A program made the position numbers and the translations under genes. A DNA stretch of 64,000 nt from assembly GCF_001612905.1 (NCBI RefSeq), contig NZ_BDBI01000024.1, forward strand, positions 124,001 through 188,000, read 5' to 3'. The stretch comes from Nocardia ignorata NBRC 108230 (GTDB lineage Bacteria; Actinomycetota; Actinomycetes; Mycobacteriales; Mycobacteriaceae). Positions 43,573 to 50,803 of the stretch are shown piece by piece. The first letter of the stretch is position 1, and every line of letters starts with the position of its first letter. The notes under the pieces were generated by a model, which did not search any database, was not told where the DNA came from, and worked only from the letters and a program-made list of their open reading frames with translations.

Positions 43573-44121
43573 TCAGCCGGTGACGGAGAAGAAGCGGGCA
43601 GGGTCGAGGGTGTGGATGGGGGTCCAGGGTGACTCGGCGACGGGTGCTTCCGGGTCGTGGGCGGTGTCGAAGTAGCCCTGCAATTCCAGTGCGAGACGGG
43701 GGTTTTCGTCCACCTGGCGGGCGATCGTGTAGAGCACCGCGAGCACGTGGAGGCAGCGGGGTGTGCGGGCGGAGCAGGAGCAGTCCGTGCTCACCAGGGT
43801 CGGGGCGGGGGAGTGGCCCGCGTCGAGGAGGGCTCGGTGCATGTCGTCGGTGACGACGGTGGCGTCGGGAATCACCTGCTCGATCGCGGTCACCGCCGCG
43901 CGCGAGAGCGGCGCCACCTCCACGTGCGCGATCGAGGCCTGCCCGCCCCGGTGCAGGTGCGCGCGCACCGTGCGGCCCTCGATCTCGGCGCGCACCCCGT
44001 TGTTGCGGGCGACGCTGCGGGCGCGCGGCAGCAGCGGTTCGGGGCGGGTCTGACGCAGCGGTTCGGCCAGTCGCACCCAGTCCTTACCCCACGGCGTGTA
44101 CCCGAACTCGTTGTCTGCCAT
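43573..44121 (-). CDS. SWIM zinc-finger protein
   Basis: 182 residues. The SWIM motif CxCxnCxH is intact (DCSCSARTPRCLHV), embedded between a beta-rich N-terminus and a helical C-terminus. The ATG at 44121 shares one base with the stop of the SNF2 helicase gene (TGATG), so the pair is translated together. SWIM/SNF2 pairs are frequent in actinobacteria and probably act together on DNA or nucleoprotein; the function is unproven. Confidence 0.9.
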   Translation of the reverse strand: MADNEFGYTPWGKDWVRLAEPLRQTRPEPLLPRARSVARNNGVRAEIEGRTVRAHLHRGGQASIAHVEVAPLSRAAVTAIEQVIPDATVVTDDMHRALLDAGHSPAPTLVSTDCSCSARTPRCLHVLAVLYTIARQVDENPRLALELQGYFDTAHDPEAPVAESPWTPIHTLDPARFFSVTG

Positions 44122-46058
44122 CAGCTCTCTCGCTTCCGTCGCAGGATGTCGACCAGGGCGTCGTCGTCGAGGCGGGCCAGTTCGGCGATGCCCGCGGCAT
44201 CGGACAGGTCGGTGAGGGCCGACTTGCGGGTGTGCATGCCCGCGATGTGTTCCTCCACCGTGGTGGCGCTGGTGAGCGTGGTGACGGTGACCGTGCGCGT
44301 CTGCCCGATGCGGTGCGCCCGATCCGAAGCCTGGGCCTCCACCGCCGGATTCCACCATCGGTCGAAGTGGATCACGTCGGCGGCGCGGGTGAGGGTGAGA
44401 CCGGTGCCCGCGGCACGCAGGCTCAGGATGAGAACCGGTGGGCCGTCGGGTGACTGGAACTCGCGAACGATCGCGGCACGCTGATCGGCGTCGAGTCCAC
44501 CGTGGAAGAACGGCGCCCGCACCCCGAACTGTTCGGCCAGGTGGCGCACGAGCAACTCGCCGGTCTGCCGGTACTGGGTGAAGATCAGCGTGGGATCACC
44601 GGTGTCGAGATTGGTCGCCACGATGTCGGTGCACAGCTCGAGTTTGCCCGAGCGCCCGGACAATTCGCCGAGGTCGCCGGTGACCAAGCCGGGGTGGTTG
44701 CACACCTGTTTGAGGTGCGTGAGCGCCGCGAGCACCCGGCCTTGTCGTTGTAGACCCGATCCGAAACCCTCGTCCAAGGCCGCGGCGAGCACCGTGTCGT
44801 AGGCCTTCTCCTGCTCCGGGGTGAGGTCGCACAGCAGATCGCTGTGGATCTTGGCCGGCAGCGACGCCGCCACCTGAATCTTCTTGCGGCCCAGCAAGAC
44901 CGGTTCCACCGCGTCACGCAACCGGGCGGCCGCATCGGCCGAACCCTCCTCGATCGGCCGCACGAATCGGCGCCGGAACTGGGTGCGGTGCGCGAACAAC
45001 CGGGGCACGGTGAGGTTCAGCAGGGCGAACAGTTCGTCGAGATGGTTCTCCACCGGGGTGCCGGTGAGCGCGACCTTGGCGTCGGCGGGCACCGCACGCG
45101 CGGCCCGCGACACCTGGGTGCGCGGATTCTTCAACGCCTGCGCTTCATCGAAGACGACGGTGGCCCACTGCTTCTCGGTCAGCGCCGACCCGTGCAGACG
45201 CAGCGTCGGATACCCGGTGACCACGACGGTCCCCGGGGCTGCGGACACCGCACCGCCACGCCACGACACCACCGTCAGCCCGGGTGCGAACCGTGCGATC
45301 TCGTGCACCCAGTTCCCGACCAGCGAGGTCGGACACACCACCAGCTGCGGCCCCGCGGCCCGCCCCTGGAGGAACCCGATCGTCTGCACGGTCTTGCCGA
45401 GGCCCATCTCGTCGGCGAGCACCGCCCCGCCGTACGCGGCGACGGTCTCCCGCAACCATCCGACCCCACGCACCTGATACGGGCGAAGGGTCGCCTCGAG
45501 CGCCCCGGCGAGCTCCGCCGCCGCGGCTTCGGTCTCCCGCACCACCCGCACCGCCCGCTCGGCCGACACGACCGCCGTCCCCACAGCGTTGGGCACCGCA
45601 TGCGCCGCGATCGGCAGCTCGAGCGCATCGGCGGCCGCCCCTGCATTCTCGGCCGCCCGTGCATTCGCGGTGGGCCGTGCATTCGCGGCGGGCCGCTCGC
45701 CCGTGCCGAGGCCGATCGAGGGCCGCCCATCGCCCGCGTCCGCACGAGCTTCATCGGCGGTGGGCGCCTCCCGATGCCGACGGTCGACGTCCGTGCGGGC
45801 GTCGTCGAGGAGCATGCGCCAGGCCAAGGCCGACGGGCCCAGGTCGGCGACGGACAACTCGAGCAACTCCGAACCGGTCACGACGGCAGCGGGTACCTCG
45901 ACCGGCTCGAGCGCCCCGCGCTCACCGACCGGCAGCGCCAGCGTCAACGTCTCGGGGTCTCCGACGTCGCGTGGTGGGTGCCCGGCACCGAGTCCGCTCC
46001 AGGTCCACAGGGCGAACAGGTGACGATCGGGAAGGTAGGTGGCCTGGATGGCGGGCAG
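44121..46058 (-). CDS. SNF2-family helicase, probable CTG start
   Basis: 645 residues if read from the CTG at 46058. Core: Walker A DEMGLGKTVQT, DEAQ box VVFDEAQALKN, LTGTPVENH, and C-terminal RAHRIGQTRTV. The N-terminal ~150 residues include an Ala/Glu/Arg-rich low-complexity linker. No ATG or GTG exists in frame upstream of a TTG at 45947, yet frame-consistent, domain-like sequence (LPAIQATYLPDRHLFALWTW) runs upstream of it. A good GAGGAG site sits 7 nt before CTG 46058, while the nearby ATG at 46063 is in another frame and stops after about 40 codons. Either CTG is the true start or one base is missing. Followed by the SWIM gene. Confidence 0.85.
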   Translation of the reverse strand: MPAIQATYLPDRHLFALWTWSGLGAGHPPRDVGDPETLTLALPVGERGALEPVEVPAAVVTGSELLELSVADLGPSALAWRMLLDDARTDVDRRHREAPTADEARADAGDGRPSIGLGTGERPAANARPTANARAAENAGAAADALELPIAAHAVPNAVGTAVVSAERAVRVVRETEAAAAELAGALEATLRPYQVRGVGWLRETVAAYGGAVLADEMGLGKTVQTIGFLQGRAAGPQLVVCPTSLVGNWVHEIARFAPGLTVVSWRGGAVSAAPGTVVVTGYPTLRLHGSALTEKQWATVVFDEAQALKNPRTQVSRAARAVPADAKVALTGTPVENHLDELFALLNLTVPRLFAHRTQFRRRFVRPIEEGSADAAARLRDAVEPVLLGRKKIQVAASLPAKIHSDLLCDLTPEQEKAYDTVLAAALDEGFGSGLQRQGRVLAALTHLKQVCNHPGLVTGDLGELSGRSGKLELCTDIVATNLDTGDPTLIFTQYRQTGELLVRHLAEQFGVRAPFFHGGLDADQRAAIVREFQSPDGPPVLILSLRAAGTGLTLTRAADVIHFDRWWNPAVEAQASDRAHRIGQTRTVTVTTLTSATTVEEHIAGMHTRKSALTDLSDAAGIAELARLDDDALVDILRRKRES

Positions 46059-46099
46059 AACATTCTCCTCTGATCGGGCAGCGCGAACAGGCTAATAAC

Positions 46100-46110
46100 G
46101 TACACTGTAC
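46100..46110. promoter_or_regulatory. Candidate TetR operator with overlapping -10 box
   Basis: GTACACTGTAC is an exact palindrome in the divergent gap between the SNF2 and tetR genes. It covers TACACT (46101-46106), a good -10 for tetR. Confidence 0.5.
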
Positions 46111-46147
46111 TGAATTTGTTCCCGACCGACCGGAAAAGGTTTCGCGC

Positions 46148-46900
46148 ATGCCGACCGACGGCAGATCCACCGACCAGGCCGCCCAGCTCGTGCAGTTGCT
46201 GTGGCGTCATGCCCTGCCTGCCAAGCCCGGCGCGCGCGGCCCCAAACCCGGCCTCACGGTCGACGCGGTCGTGGCGGCGGGCATCGCCCTGGCCGATCGC
46301 GACGGCATCGGCAAGGTGACCATCCGCGCGGTGGCCGCCGCCCTCGATGTGCGTGCCATGAGTCTCTACACCTATGTGCCGAGCAAGGAGGCGCTGCTGG
46401 TGCTGATGGTCGACGCCGTGGCCGCCGAGGACGAGCCGATCCCCGCCGAGCTGCCGCTGCGCGAGCGCATGATCGCCGTCGCGGACCGGGTCCGCACCGA
46501 GCTCCTCGCCCACCCGTGGCTGCTCGAGGTGTCGCCGTGGCGCCAGGTCCTGGGCCCGGCGAGGATGCGCCGCTACGAGAACCAGCTGCGCGCTATCGAC
46601 GGCGCGGGCCTGTCGGATCTGGCGATGGACCGCGCCATCGCGGTGCTCACCGATTTCGCCACCGGCAATGCCCGCCTCGCCGTCGCGGCGGCGGGCGCGG
46701 CCGACCAGCTCAGCGATGCCGATTGGTGGCGGGTACACGGCCCGCTGCTGGCCGAAGTGATGCCCGCCGACCAGTTCCCCCTCGCCGCACGCGTGGGCGC
46801 CACGGTGGGCGAGCACTATCAGGCCCCCGCCGATCCGGACGGTGCCTACGCCTACGGTGTCGCGACCCTGGTCGACGGCATCCTCGCCGACACCGTCTGA
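46148..46900 (+). CDS. TetR-family regulator with tetracycline-repressor-like C-terminal domain
   Basis: 250 residues. After a ~35-residue lead, the helix-turn-helix reads KVTIRAVAAALDVRAMSLYTYVPSKEALLVLM; the long C-terminal part (LLAHPWLLEVSPWRQVLGPARMRRYEN...) matches the TetR_C class. ATG at 46148 behind GGAAAAGG. Divergent from SNF2-SWIM with a palindromic operator in between; it may regulate those genes as well as itself. The ligand is unknown. A strong intrinsic terminator follows. Confidence 0.88.
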   Translation: MPTDGRSTDQAAQLVQLLWRHALPAKPGARGPKPGLTVDAVVAAGIALADRDGIGKVTIRAVAAALDVRAMSLYTYVPSKEALLVLMVDAVAAEDEPIPAELPLRERMIAVADRVRTELLAHPWLLEVSPWRQVLGPARMRRYENQLRAIDGAGLSDLAMDRAIAVLTDFATGNARLAVAAAGAADQLSDADWWRVHGPLLAEVMPADQFPLAARVGATVGEHYQAPADPDGAYAYGVATLVDGILADTV

Positions 46901-46914
46901 CCCCGGACACCACA

Positions 46915-46957
46915 ACAGCGGGCGCCGGAATCCGGTCGCCCGCTGTCGGGGGTTTTC
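46915..46957 (+). terminator. Intrinsic terminator after the TetR gene
   Basis: Stem ACAGCGGGCG / CGCCCGCTGT (46915-46924, 46937-46946) with an inner CCGGA/TCCGG extension, then GGGGGTTTTCT. One of few with a real T-run here. It may also serve the convergent DUF7455 gene. Confidence 0.8.
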
Positions 46958-46997
46958 TATTGTCGGATGTTGTTGTGTTCGGACGCGAGAGGAGTGG

Positions 46998-47192
46998 TCA
47001 GAGAGCTGGAGCCGATTCCGTGTCGATCACGGCTTCGAGCTCGCGCAAACGGTCCATGTGTTCATTCGCGTGGTGCTGGCAGAAGAGCAACTCGCCACCC
47101 GCGGGAAGAACGGCACGCACTCGGGCAGCCGCCCCGCAACGATCGCAACGATCGACCGCGGTCAGTGGGGTGCTGGTCAGGGTTCCTGGCAT
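46998..47192 (-). CDS. DUF7455 small zinc-binding protein
   Basis: 64 residues. The core DRCDRCGAAARVRAVLP and LLFCQHHANEH supply a four-ligand Cys/His zinc site. A similar small gene (Rv2708c, from memory) lies between sigA and sigB in M. tuberculosis, supporting it as real. Function unknown. ATG start at 47192 behind GGAGGAG; 405 bp of non-coding sequence lie upstream. Confidence 0.9.
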   Translation of the reverse strand: MPGTLTSTPLTAVDRCDRCGAAARVRAVLPAGGELLFCQHHANEHMDRLRELEAVIDTESAPAL

Positions 47193-47597
47193 GACTCCTC
47201 CGTCCCGGCTCCCGGCGCTGCGTGGCCGTTCGCCTAGGTGTGGGCCCCGTGGTCACTCCACGTGGCTCGCGTCCGCTACTTCCCAGCAGTGGTACGACTA
47301 CTCTGTCAGACGTTCGGGGTTCAGGCTTTGTTCCCGGAAGTGAATCTTTGTGTTTTCGATAACACGACCTGCGGTTTCGCTGAAAGCGAACATGCGCTGG
47401 TCGTCGGTCTCGAGCACCCGCCGATCACCCGTGGCGCCGTTTCCCACCTCCTGTTCGATCCTGACACTCATCGACTGTGTCGCTCGCTGTGGTGTTGCTC
47501 GTTACGCCACGAGCTCGATCACCACCGTGCGGCCCCACCGCCCACCGTGTGACAGGGTCTTCACCGTCCGAACCTGTTGTCTACCCGGAGATTACCC
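47193..47597. other. 405-bp non-coding gap with lower GC and two tight hairpins
   Basis: No convincing gene: the open frames present have no recognisable domains. The stretch is visibly less GC-rich than its flanks and contains two adjacent hairpins, GTGTT-TTCGAT-AACAC (47350-47365) and TTCGCT-GAA-AGCGAA (47376-47390). It must hold the promoters of the divergent DUF7455 and DUF952 genes and could hold a small RNA. Confidence 0.5.
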
Positions 47598-47960
47598 GTG
47601 ATATCCGACACTCACACGCTTGTTCACCTGTGTTCTTCCCAAGAGTGGCAACAATTTGCGCACGACGGGCAACGCCGCCCGCCGTCGCTGGCCGAGAGCG
47701 GCTTCGTACACCTGTCCACTCCCGAACAGGTGCGGCTGCCCGCGAATCGTCTCTTCGCCGGTCGCACGGATCTGGTGCTGCTGTGGCTGGACCCGGCCCG
47801 GCTCGCGTCGCCGCTGAAGTGGGAACCGGGCGTGCCGGGCGACCCGGAGCCGATGCTGTTCCCGCACCTGTACGGGCCGCTGCCGGTCGCCGCGGTGCTC
47901 GACGTCTCGCCCTATCGACCGGGCCCGGACGGCGTGTTCCATACCCCACGCCGACCGTGA
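47598..47960 (+). CDS. DUF952 protein
   Basis: 120 residues from the GTG at 47598 (MISDTHTLVHL). DUF952 signatures include SGFVHLSTPEQVRLPANRLFAG and LKWEPGVPGDPEPMLFPHLYGPLPVAAV; these resemble ADP-ribosyltransferase-like or glutathione S-transferase-associated small proteins of unknown activity. The start is set by GGAG 7 nt upstream; the TTG at 47577 would precede it. Followed by the KhtT-like gene after 45 nt. Confidence 0.85.
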   Translation: MISDTHTLVHLCSSQEWQQFAHDGQRRPPSLAESGFVHLSTPEQVRLPANRLFAGRTDLVLLWLDPARLASPLKWEPGVPGDPEPMLFPHLYGPLPVAAVLDVSPYRPGPDGVFHTPRRP

Positions 47961-47993
47961 GTGGCGTCGGACACAACCGGGCTCCGACGGGTC

Positions 47994-47999
47994 TATCGT
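47994..47999 (+). promoter_or_regulatory. -10 box for leaderless khtT-like gene
   Basis: TATCGT ending 6 nt before the GTG at 48006. Confidence 0.45.
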
Positions 48000-48005
48000 G
48001 GATAT

Positions 48006-48488
48006 GTGAATGTCGATGTCACAGCGCTACCGGGGATCGGAGTGCGCAAGGATTTCGAGGTCAGGTCGGGGCGCCGCGTCGGGGTGGTCGCCCATCGCGA
48101 CGGTGACATCGATCTGATCGTGTCCAAGCCCGACGACCCCGACGCCATCGCCGCGCAGGTGCCGCTGTCGGTGGACGAGGCCTCGGTGCTGGCCAATCTG
48201 CTCGGCGCACCACAACTGGTGGCCAAGCTCAACGACGACCACCGCGACCTGCCCGGCATCACCACCCGTCAGCTCGTGCTGCTCGCCGAGTCACCGTACG
48301 CGGGACGCACACTCGGCGAGACCGGGATGCGGACCCGCACCAAGACCTCGATCGTGGCCGTGATGCGTGCCGGCCAGCTCCACCCCTCACCAGGTCCGGA
48401 CTTCACCTTCACCGAGGGCGACCAGCTCGTGGTCGTCGGTACGCCGGAAGGCCTGGACGCTGCCGCGAAAATTCTCACGCACGGCTGA
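48006..48488 (+). CDS. KhtT-like regulatory subunit with TrkA-C (RCK_C) domain
   Basis: 160 residues from GTG 48006 (MNVDVTALPGIGVRKDFEV). The N-terminal part resembles the KhtT N-domain; residues ~75-158 form a TrkA-C/RCK_C domain (GRTLGETGMRTRTKTSIVAV ... FTEGDQLVVVGTPEGL), which in KhtT binds c-di-AMP or nucleotides and gates the antiporter. It is followed after 5 nt by the antiporter gene. In B. subtilis KhtTU exports K+; the ion here is inferred. Confidence 0.88.
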   Translation: MNVDVTALPGIGVRKDFEVRSGRRVGVVAHRDGDIDLIVSKPDDPDAIAAQVPLSVDEASVLANLLGAPQLVAKLNDDHRDLPGITTRQLVLLAESPYAGRTLGETGMRTRTKTSIVAVMRAGQLHPSPGPDFTFTEGDQLVVVGTPEGLDAAAKILTHG

Positions 48489-48493
48489 CGGCC

Positions 48494-49669
48494 GTGACCG
48501 CGCAGGCCCTGGCGCTGCTCGAACTAGGCATGATCTTGTTCGCGCTGGGGATCTGCGGCCGGATCGCAGGCCGGTTCGGAATGTCACCGATCCCGCTGTA
48601 CCTGCTCGGCGGGCTGGCGTTCGGGCGTGGCGGTTTCGTGGAACTGGAAGGCGCGATCGAATTCGGTCACGTCGCCAGCGAGATCGGCGTGGTACTGCTG
48701 CTGTTGCTGCTCGGGCTCGAATACACCGCACCCGAACTGATGACCGGGCTGCGCCGCTCCTGGACCGCCGGTGTGCTCGACCTGCTCGCCAACGCGCTGC
48801 CCGGCGCCGCCGTCGCCCTGATCCTGGGCTGGGGCATTCTCGGCGCCGTGGTGCTCGGCGGCGTCACCTACATCTCGTCCTCGGGGATCGTGGCCAAACT
48901 CCTCGACGACCTCGGCCGCCTCGGTAACCGAGAAACCCCCGTGGTGCTCTCGATCCTCGTGTTCGAGGACCTCGCGATGGCGGTGTATCTGCCCATCCTC
49001 ACCATGATGCTGGCGGGCCTGAGCCTGCTCAGCGGGCTGGTGTCGCTGGCCGTCGCGCTGGCGACGATCACCGTGGTGCTGGTGGTGGCGTTGCGGTTCG
49101 GGCGGGTGGTCTCTGCGGTGCTCGACAGCACCGATCGCGAGGTGTTCCTGCTGCAGCTGATCGGCGCGGCGCTGCTGGTCGCCGGTGCGGCCTCGGCGCT
49201 GAACGTGTCGGCCGCGGTCGGCGCCTTCCTGCTCGGCATCGCGATCTCGGGGTCGACCGCGCAGGAGGCGGCCAAGCTGCTCGAACCGTTGCGCGATCTG
49301 TTCGCGGCCATCTTCTTCGTGGCCTTCGGCCTGTCCATCGACCCGGCTGCCATTCCGCCGGTGCTCGCCTGGGCGGCGGGGCTCGCGGTGGTCACCACGG
49401 GCACCAAGATGGTCGTCGGCTGGTGGGCGGCGAGCAGGGAGGGCATCGCGCGGGCGGGCCGGGCGCGAGCGGGTGCTGCGCTGGTCGCCCGCGGCGAATT
49501 CTCCATCGTCATCGCCGGTTTGGCGGTGAGCTACGGCACCGCCGACCACCGCCTCGTCGCGCTCGCGTCGGCCTATGTGCTGCTGATGGCGGTGCTCGGT
49601 CCCGTCATCGCGCGGGTGATCGAACCCGTCGTCACTCGTGGTGGGCGCCGGAGCCTTTCGGCGACGTGA
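48494..49669 (+). CDS. CPA2-type cation:proton antiporter (KhtU-like)
   Basis: 391 residues, about 12 hydrophobic segments, monovalent cation:proton antiporter-2 family. Landmarks are LLFLLLGLEYT-like (LLLLLLGLEYTAPEL), SSSGIVAKLLDDLGR, ILVFEDLAMAVYLP with the ion-binding Asp, and ARGEFSIVIAGLAV. With its regulatory subunit upstream it should export K+ or another cation against a proton. GTG start at 48494. It ends directly at the end of the convergent MHYT gene. Confidence 0.9.
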   Translation: MTAQALALLELGMILFALGICGRIAGRFGMSPIPLYLLGGLAFGRGGFVELEGAIEFGHVASEIGVVLLLLLLGLEYTAPELMTGLRRSWTAGVLDLLANALPGAAVALILGWGILGAVVLGGVTYISSSGIVAKLLDDLGRLGNRETPVVLSILVFEDLAMAVYLPILTMMLAGLSLLSGLVSLAVALATITVVLVVALRFGRVVSAVLDSTDREVFLLQLIGAALLVAGAASALNVSAAVGAFLLGIAISGSTAQEAAKLLEPLRDLFAAIFFVAFGLSIDPAAIPPVLAWAAGLAVVTTGTKMVVGWWAASREGIARAGRARAGAALVARGEFSIVIAGLAVSYGTADHRLVALASAYVLLMAVLGPVIARVIEPVVTRGGRRSLSAT

Positions 49670-50560
49670 CTAATCGATGACCCGGCGCGGCCAGGCACCC
49701 GCCACGTCGTAGGCCAGTTCCTCCGTGCGGTATTCGATCGGCTCCTGCATCCGCACCGGCGCGGGCATCGCGGGTGGCGGCACGGCACGCTTACGCGGCT
49801 CGTGGCGGGAGGTGAGCCACATGCGCGGCAGCGCCTCCTCGTTCTCGATCTCGGTGAGGCTCACACTGATCAGCACCAGCATGGTGACGATGCTGCTCAC
49901 CCCGATCAGCGGTGCGAGCAGTTCCATCGCCCCCGCCCCCGAGGGTGGCCCGCCATGGTGACCGGGGTGCGCCTTCATGGCCGCCATGCCGGTGTAATGC
50001 ATGCCGGTGACGGCTACGCCCATGATCAGCGAGGCGCCGATGGTGGCCAGAAATCCCTTGACGCGCAAGGTGAACCACAGCGCGACGATCGAGGCGACCA
50101 CCGCGATCACCAGCGACAGCGTGACGATCATCGCGTCGTAGGACACCGTTGCCGTCGACTTCATCGCATACATGCCCGCGTAGTGCATGGTGCCCACCCC
50201 GAGTCCGGCGATGGTGCCACCGCCCACGAGCGAGCGCAGCGTCGGCTGCGGTTTGTTCACCATGAACAGCCCGATCCCGACGACGACCATCGCCGTGATC
50301 GCGCTGAGCATAGTCAGGGGGACGTCGTAGCGGATCTCCGCGCCCCGGATGCTGAACCCGAGCATCGCGATGAAATGCATGACCCAGATACCGGTTCCGC
50401 CGATCGCGATGGCGGCGCCGACGAGCCAGCTCACCCGCCCCTCGGTGGCGTTGCGTCCACGCGCGGCGCACTGCAGTCCGAGCAGGCAACCGGTGACGGA
50501 CATGAAATAGGCGAGAACAGGGGTGATCCAGCCGTAACTGAAGTGATAGATGTCGAGCAC
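49670..50560 (-). CDS. MHYT-domain integral membrane sensor
   Basis: 296 residues with about seven membrane helices and three MHYT-type repeats (WVMHFIAM, TMHYAGM, GMHYTGM), in which Met/His residues are proposed to hold copper near the outer membrane face for sensing O2, CO or NO. The cytoplasmic C-terminal tail (~60 residues) has no output domain such as GGDEF/EAL. The start is uncertain: GTG 50560 is chosen over TTG 50569, which sits too close to the GAGGG site. Confidence 0.88.
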   Translation of the reverse strand: MLDIYHFSYGWITPVLAYFMSVTGCLLGLQCAARGRNATEGRVSWLVGAAIAIGGTGIWVMHFIAMLGFSIRGAEIRYDVPLTMLSAITAMVVVGIGLFMVNKPQPTLRSLVGGGTIAGLGVGTMHYAGMYAMKSTATVSYDAMIVTLSLVIAVVASIVALWFTLRVKGFLATIGASLIMGVAVTGMHYTGMAAMKAHPGHHGGPPSGAGAMELLAPLIGVSSIVTMLVLISVSLTEIENEEALPRMWLTSRHEPRKRAVPPPAMPAPVRMQEPIEYRTEELAYDVAGAWPRRVID

Positions 50561-50756
50561 GCCGCGCAAACCCTCAATGCCGGTACCGCTGACCGGTCGG
50601 CGGTAGAACGAAAAGCTGGACGTGACGATACGGCGAAAACCCCGAATTCGGTGCCATCACAGCGCAATCCAGGAGTGTGGGTTTGATCACGAAACGATTA
50701 CCGCGAGTCTTCTGTGGTAAACGGACCGTTCGGAATTCGGCGACGGACACAAGAAA

Positions 50757-50789
50757 AGGCCCGGACCTCTTGTCATAAGGTCCGGGCCT
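50757..50789 (-). terminator. Intrinsic terminator of sigA
   Basis: 12-bp stem AGGCCCGGACCT / AGGTCCGGGCCT with 9-nt loop, followed on the minus strand by TTTTCTT. It begins 14 nt after the sigA stop. Confidence 0.9.
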
Positions 50790-50803
50790 CGTCTCGCGAA
50801 TGC

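Noticed and set aside
45944..46063. Short ORF beginning ATG at 46063 after a good ribosome-binding site
   Set aside because: Stops after about 40 codons and shows no similarity; more likely the same site serves the CTG start of the SNF2 gene.
47238..47552. 104-codon open frame in the 405-bp gap
   Set aside because: No family resemblance, no ribosome-binding site, and codon usage unlike the neighbours.
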